A stretch of DNA of 64,000 bases from JAAYTY01 sp964569245 (lineage in GTDB: Bacteria; Fermentibacterota; Fermentibacteria; Fermentibacterales; Fermentibacteraceae), in assembly GCA_964569245.1 (NCBI GenBank), contig CAZMTK010000003.1, forward strand, positions 124,001 through 188,000, in the 5' to 3' direction. This document shows positions 60,879-64,000 of the stretch, in pieces. The notes under the pieces were generated by a model. The model was not told the origin of the DNA and ran no database searches. It worked only from the letters and a program-made list of their open reading frames with translations. Both the position numbers and the translations under genes were made by a program. How positions within the stretch are numbered: the first letter of the stretch is position 1; each line of letters opens with the position of its first letter.

Positions 60879-61412
60879 TCAGTATTCGATACCCCTGCGG
60901 GCTTCTACTCCCATGTCGTAATAGTGTTTCAGAGAGCGCATCTCCGTCACGAGGTCCGCCCTCGCCACCAGCCGCTCGGAAGCCCCCCTGCCCGTCATCA
61001 CGAGCTCTACCGTCCTGTCGGCCAGGTCGGCCAGCTCGAAAAGCGCCTCCTCCGGGATGATGCCGAACGACACCGCCGTGCAGGCCTCGTCGGCTATCAC
61101 CAGGCCGTGCCCGCGCGCACGGATAACCTCACGGAGCCTCTCGAGGCCTGCCGCCCCCAGCGCCAGGTCCTCCTCGCGCGGGCCTGCCGCCCCTATGAAG
61201 CCGGGCCTGCCGAAGCGCTCCATCTCTATCAGGCCGGGAAAACGCTCCGGGAGCGAGGCCTCGGACACCGCACCGCTCTTCATGAACTGGCAGATGAAGA
61301 CCCTTGTTCCGCTGCATGCCGCCCTGACCGCCAGGCCCAGAGCAGCAGTGGTCTTGCCCTTGCCGTCACCGGTGTAGATCTGGATCAGCTCTCCCGCCTC
61401 CTCGACGAGCAA
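60879..61412 (-). CDS. cobA: Cob(I)alamin/corrinoid adenosyltransferase (CobA/BtuR type)
   Basis: A 177-residue P-loop enzyme that transfers adenosyl from ATP to cob(I)yrinic acid or cobalamin. The Walker A TGDGKGKTTAALG is at residues 14-26, followed by FICQFMKSG, an ERFG segment and VIADEACTAVSFG near 103, as in CobA/CobO. No other B12 gene is in the window, so salvage is likely. The start is uncertain: a TTG at 61412 lies inside the kinase gene, without a clear ribosome site. It overlaps the kinase gene by 28 bases. Confidence 0.9.
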   Translation of the reverse strand: MLVEEAGELIQIYTGDGKGKTTAALGLAVRAACSGTRVFICQFMKSGAVSEASLPERFPGLIEMERFGRPGFIGAAGPREEDLALGAAGLERLREVIRARGHGLVIADEACTAVSFGIIPEEALFELADLADRTVELVMTGRGASERLVARADLVTEMRSLKHYYDMGVEARRGIEY

Positions 61413-64000
61413 GGGGGGCTCGACATCACCATCTTCAGAACCATCCCGAGATCCTCGATGCGGTACGGCTTGGTGGCCACTCCGTCGAACCCGAACCCGG
61501 CTGGATCGCCGAGTACGGGGTCGTTGGAGTATCCGCTCGAGACCACCATTCGGACGCCGGGCAGAATCTCGCGGAGCCTGTCGGCTATCTCCAGGCCTCC
61601 CGGCCCTCCGGGTATGGTCAGGTCGAGAACGGCGACGTCGAACGGCCTGCCGGTCGATGCGGCCTGGAGCGCAAGAGCTTCGGCGGCATCCGCATCCACT
61701 GCCGTCTCGACCCGGTAGCCCAGGGCGGTGAGCATGTCCTTCGCGACCGAGAGGATCATCTCGTCATCGTCGACAACGAGGATCTGTCCATGTCCGGTGA
61801 TGTCGGATTCGACCTGCTCCGAGGCTTCCTGGAGGGTTTGCCGCGTGGCCGGAATGTAGACGTGGATGGTGGTTCCGACTCCGCCTTTCGACTCTGCGAC
61901 CACATGCCCCCCGTGCTTCGTGACGATGCTGTAGCTCGCTGCCAGGCCGAGTCCAAGCCCGTCCTGCCTCGTCGTGAAATAGGGGTCGAAGATCTTCGGC
62001 AGCACTTCCTCGGGGATGCCTGGCCCCTGGTCGGCGATCGTGACGTGCACGTAGTTGCCGGCCGTGACCGGAGGGGTGTCCACGGCCAGGTCGAGGTTCG
62101 ATGCGGCCACGATTATGGTGCCTCCCGAAGGCATAGCCTGCTGCGCGTTCAGCGCGATGTTGCTGAGGGCCTGGGCGAGCTGCTCAGGGTCGGCCTCCAC
62201 GGGCCAGAGGTCGTTCCGGATGCGGAACTCGCACCTCACCTTGCCGCCTGACAGCACGAAGTCCACCACCTCCCTCAGCATGCGGGCGACGTCCATCAGC
62301 TTCTTTACCGGGCGGCCGCCCTTGGAGAAGGTCAGGAGCTGCTGAGTAAGCGCACGAGCCCTGAAGGAGGCCTTCTCGGCCTCCTCCAGCTTCCTGGACA
62401 CCTCGTCGGGGTCGTCCAGAGCCATGCGGGCCAGGCTGACGTTGCCCAGGATGGCAGTCAGGAGATTGTTGAAATCGTGGGCGATTCCCCCGGCCAGAAT
62501 GCCCAGTGAATCGAGCTTCTGAGCCCTCAGCGCGTTCTGCTCGCTCCTCCTGATCTCGGTCACGTCCCTGTAGAGCCACAGGTGGCCCAGAAGCTCGGAG
62601 CCCTGCCTGATGGGCACGTAGTCGCGCTCCAGAAGGACGCCGCTCTTCATCTGGAGCTCCTGCGCCGAGACGGGCGCTCCGCCGGCGGCGAGCGAAGCCG
62701 TGCTCTCGAGGAATGCCTGGGGATCGGCGAAGAGCTGGCTCACTGACCCGGCGGCCAGATCGCCCCGGAGACCGATGAGGTCGTTGCACGACGACAGGCG
62801 GAACATGCGGCAGCATGCCGAGTTGGCGAAAAGGATCACGCGGTCGGGGCTCTCGGCCAGCACGCCTGCGCTGAGGTTCTCCATGAGCGCCATGTACTGC
62901 GCCATGTTGGTCCGGAGCTGGCCCTCCACCTGCCGCCTCTGTATGGCTGCACCCAGTATGTTCGCGGCGGCGTGCAGCGCATCCGACTCTTCCGGCGACC
63001 ACACCCTCTCGGACCTGCAGTCGTTGAATCCGATGAAGCCCCACAGCCGCGCCCCGCAGAACACCGGCTCGACGTGGACCGACTTGACGGCGTGCCTTTC
63101 GAGGATGGAGCGCTCCTCCCCCTGCATCTCCCTCACGATCCCGCCTGTGCTCCGGCCCTGAAGAAGCTCTCTCTGCCACGACTCGGGCAGGACGAGCTGC
63201 CTCAGCTCGACGTCCCAGGATCTGGATTCGACCCCCGGAGAGCACCACTCGTAGGCGTAGGCGACCAGGATCCTGCCTCCGGATTCGCCCGACACTCTGA
63301 AGATGTAGGTCCTGCTGGCATCGGCAGCCCTGCCGATCTTCTCAAGGAAGCTGCCGATCTCCGCCTTCCAGTCCCCGTATCGCAGGAACCTGTCGGCCGC
63401 GAAGCTCACGGCGCCCAGGATCCGCTCGCGCCTTCCGAGCCCCTCCTTTTCCGCAACCTGGTCGGAGACGTCCATCCCGAGGCTGGCCACGCCGGACGGA
63501 CGACCGTACCTGTCCCGCAGGAGGGCGTTGCTCCAGGAGATGAGCCTCTGTCCCAGAGGCGTCCTGACGGGGCTGGCACCGGACTCCCTCGCCGAGCTCG
63601 AGGAGAGGACGCTCTCGAATGCGTGCCTGATGCCCTCCCTCGACTCCTCCGGCAGGCACGTCTCGAACCAGTCCCTGCCCAGGAGCTCCTGCCGGGGCAT
63701 CCCTGCGAGCTCGGCGGCGAGCCTGTTCGCGAAGACCACCCTCCCCCTCGTGTCGAGGATCAGAGCGAGCATCTCGATGTTGTCGAGGAACTCCTGGAAC
63801 TGGCTCTGCGTGTCCTTCTGGGAGGAGATGTCCCTGTAGACCGCGACGACCCCGACCTGCCTGTCGCCGTAATGGACGGGGTAGCCGACGATGGACACCG
63901 GGATATGGCGGCCGTCCTTGTGCGTCCTCACCGCTTCCAGGCGTACCACCTCGCCCGACAGGACGGCTCTGGATACGCTGCTGGCCTCGGGGCCCATGCT
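61385..64000 (-). CDS. Hybrid sensor histidine kinase (partial at right edge)
   Basis: At least 871 residues of a hybrid two-component kinase; the N-terminus is beyond the right edge. Domains in the visible part: end of a PAS (1-58), PAS (65-180), GAF (195-355), PAS (365-485), HisKA with the H-box His507 (GGIAHDFNN), HATPase_c (600-720, with GLGLGLAAS) and a C-terminal receiver (737-855) with phospho-acceptor Asp792 (VLDLTIPGG) and Lys in ATKPY. No membrane segment is seen in this part. The stop lies inside the adenosyltransferase gene. Signal and target are unknown. Confidence 0.92.
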   Translation of the reverse strand, partial: SMGPEASSVSRAVLSGEVVRLEAVRTHKDGRHIPVSIVGYPVHYGDRQVGVVAVYRDISSQKDTQSQFQEFLDNIEMLALILDTRGRVVFANRLAAELAGMPRQELLGRDWFETCLPEESREGIRHAFESVLSSSSARESGASPVRTPLGQRLISWSNALLRDRYGRPSGVASLGMDVSDQVAEKEGLGRRERILGAVSFAADRFLRYGDWKAEIGSFLEKIGRAADASRTYIFRVSGESGGRILVAYAYEWCSPGVESRSWDVELRQLVLPESWQRELLQGRSTGGIVREMQGEERSILERHAVKSVHVEPVFCGARLWGFIGFNDCRSERVWSPEESDALHAAANILGAAIQRRQVEGQLRTNMAQYMALMENLSAGVLAESPDRVILFANSACCRMFRLSSCNDLIGLRGDLAAGSVSQLFADPQAFLESTASLAAGGAPVSAQELQMKSGVLLERDYVPIRQGSELLGHLWLYRDVTEIRRSEQNALRAQKLDSLGILAGGIAHDFNNLLTAILGNVSLARMALDDPDEVSRKLEEAEKASFRARALTQQLLTFSKGGRPVKKLMDVARMLREVVDFVLSGGKVRCEFRIRNDLWPVEADPEQLAQALSNIALNAQQAMPSGGTIIVAASNLDLAVDTPPVTAGNYVHVTIADQGPGIPEEVLPKIFDPYFTTRQDGLGLGLAASYSIVTKHGGHVVAESKGGVGTTIHVYIPATRQTLQEASEQVESDITGHGQILVVDDDEMILSVAKDMLTALGYRVETAVDADAAEALALQAASTGRPFDVAVLDLTIPGGPGGLEIADRLREILPGVRMVVSSGYSNDPVLGDPAGFGFDGVATKPYRIEDLGMVLKMVMSSPPCSSRRRES

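Overview
The window is a gene-dense, GC-rich bacterial chromosome segment with about 50 protein genes, most of them on the minus strand and packed into long runs with 4-base start/stop overlaps. I see no rRNA, tRNA, CRISPR array or transposase gene. An LpxL-type lipid A acyltransferase, RND pumps, outer-membrane beta-barrels, many lipoproteins, a LolC/E-type permease and TatC point to a diderm cell. Two C25 (gingipain/PorU-like) peptidases and a subtilase with C-terminal type IX-like sorting domains suggest the Fibrobacteres-Chlorobi-Bacteroidetes (FCB) neighbourhood or an allied candidate phylum. TTG and GTG starts are unusually common. The exact lineage is an inference.

Layout. 1-9533: end of an unknown plus-strand gene, then a minus-strand run of a zinc-ribbon membrane protein, two RND pump subunits, their membrane-fusion lipoprotein and a flavoprotein. 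9663-12141: a porin-like barrel divergent from prepilin peptidase and a Nudix gene. 12154-17346: a saccharopine-dehydrogenase-like enzyme, then, upstream of it, an operon of a DUF6504-like protein, DNA polymerase IV, a lamin-tail-domain protein, a DUF72 protein and a propeller-like lipoprotein. 17530-27962: a twelve-gene minus-strand run mixing sugar-nucleotide and glycosyltransfer genes, tatC, aroB, envelope proteins, a metallo-beta-lactamase-fold enzyme, a GHL10-type hydrolase, gpsA and a DUF362 protein. Two related palindromic elements (13343-13483 and 17387-17550) sit at the 3' ends of these operons. 28270-29976: a secreted subtilase. 30081-39768: lipid A acyltransferase, GH43-like protein, cupin, DUF362-ferredoxin protein, glycosyltransferase, a diguanylate cyclase and pyruvate phosphate dikinase. 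39881-49357: the most unusual locus, a run of C25 peptidase, sirtuin, second C25 peptidase and a TPR/HTH protein, each gene overlapping the next. 49472-55825: a plus-strand run of a LolC/E-like permease, a transglutaminase-like protein, a metallophosphoesterase, a double-retropepsin PDZ lipoprotein, an ABM-fold protein and an iron alcohol dehydrogenase. 55992-64000: M42 peptidase, thiL, a methylthioadenosine phosphorylase-type gene, rlmN (plus strand), an AT-rich non-coding island, a small barrel, a corrinoid adenosyltransferase and a hybrid histidine kinase cut by the right edge.

How they work together. Much of the window concerns the envelope: export (Tat, type IX-like cargo and processing peptidases, Lol-like permease, RND efflux), surface glycans and lipid A. 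Central metabolism (ppdK, gpsA, aroB, thiL) is interleaved within the same transcription units.
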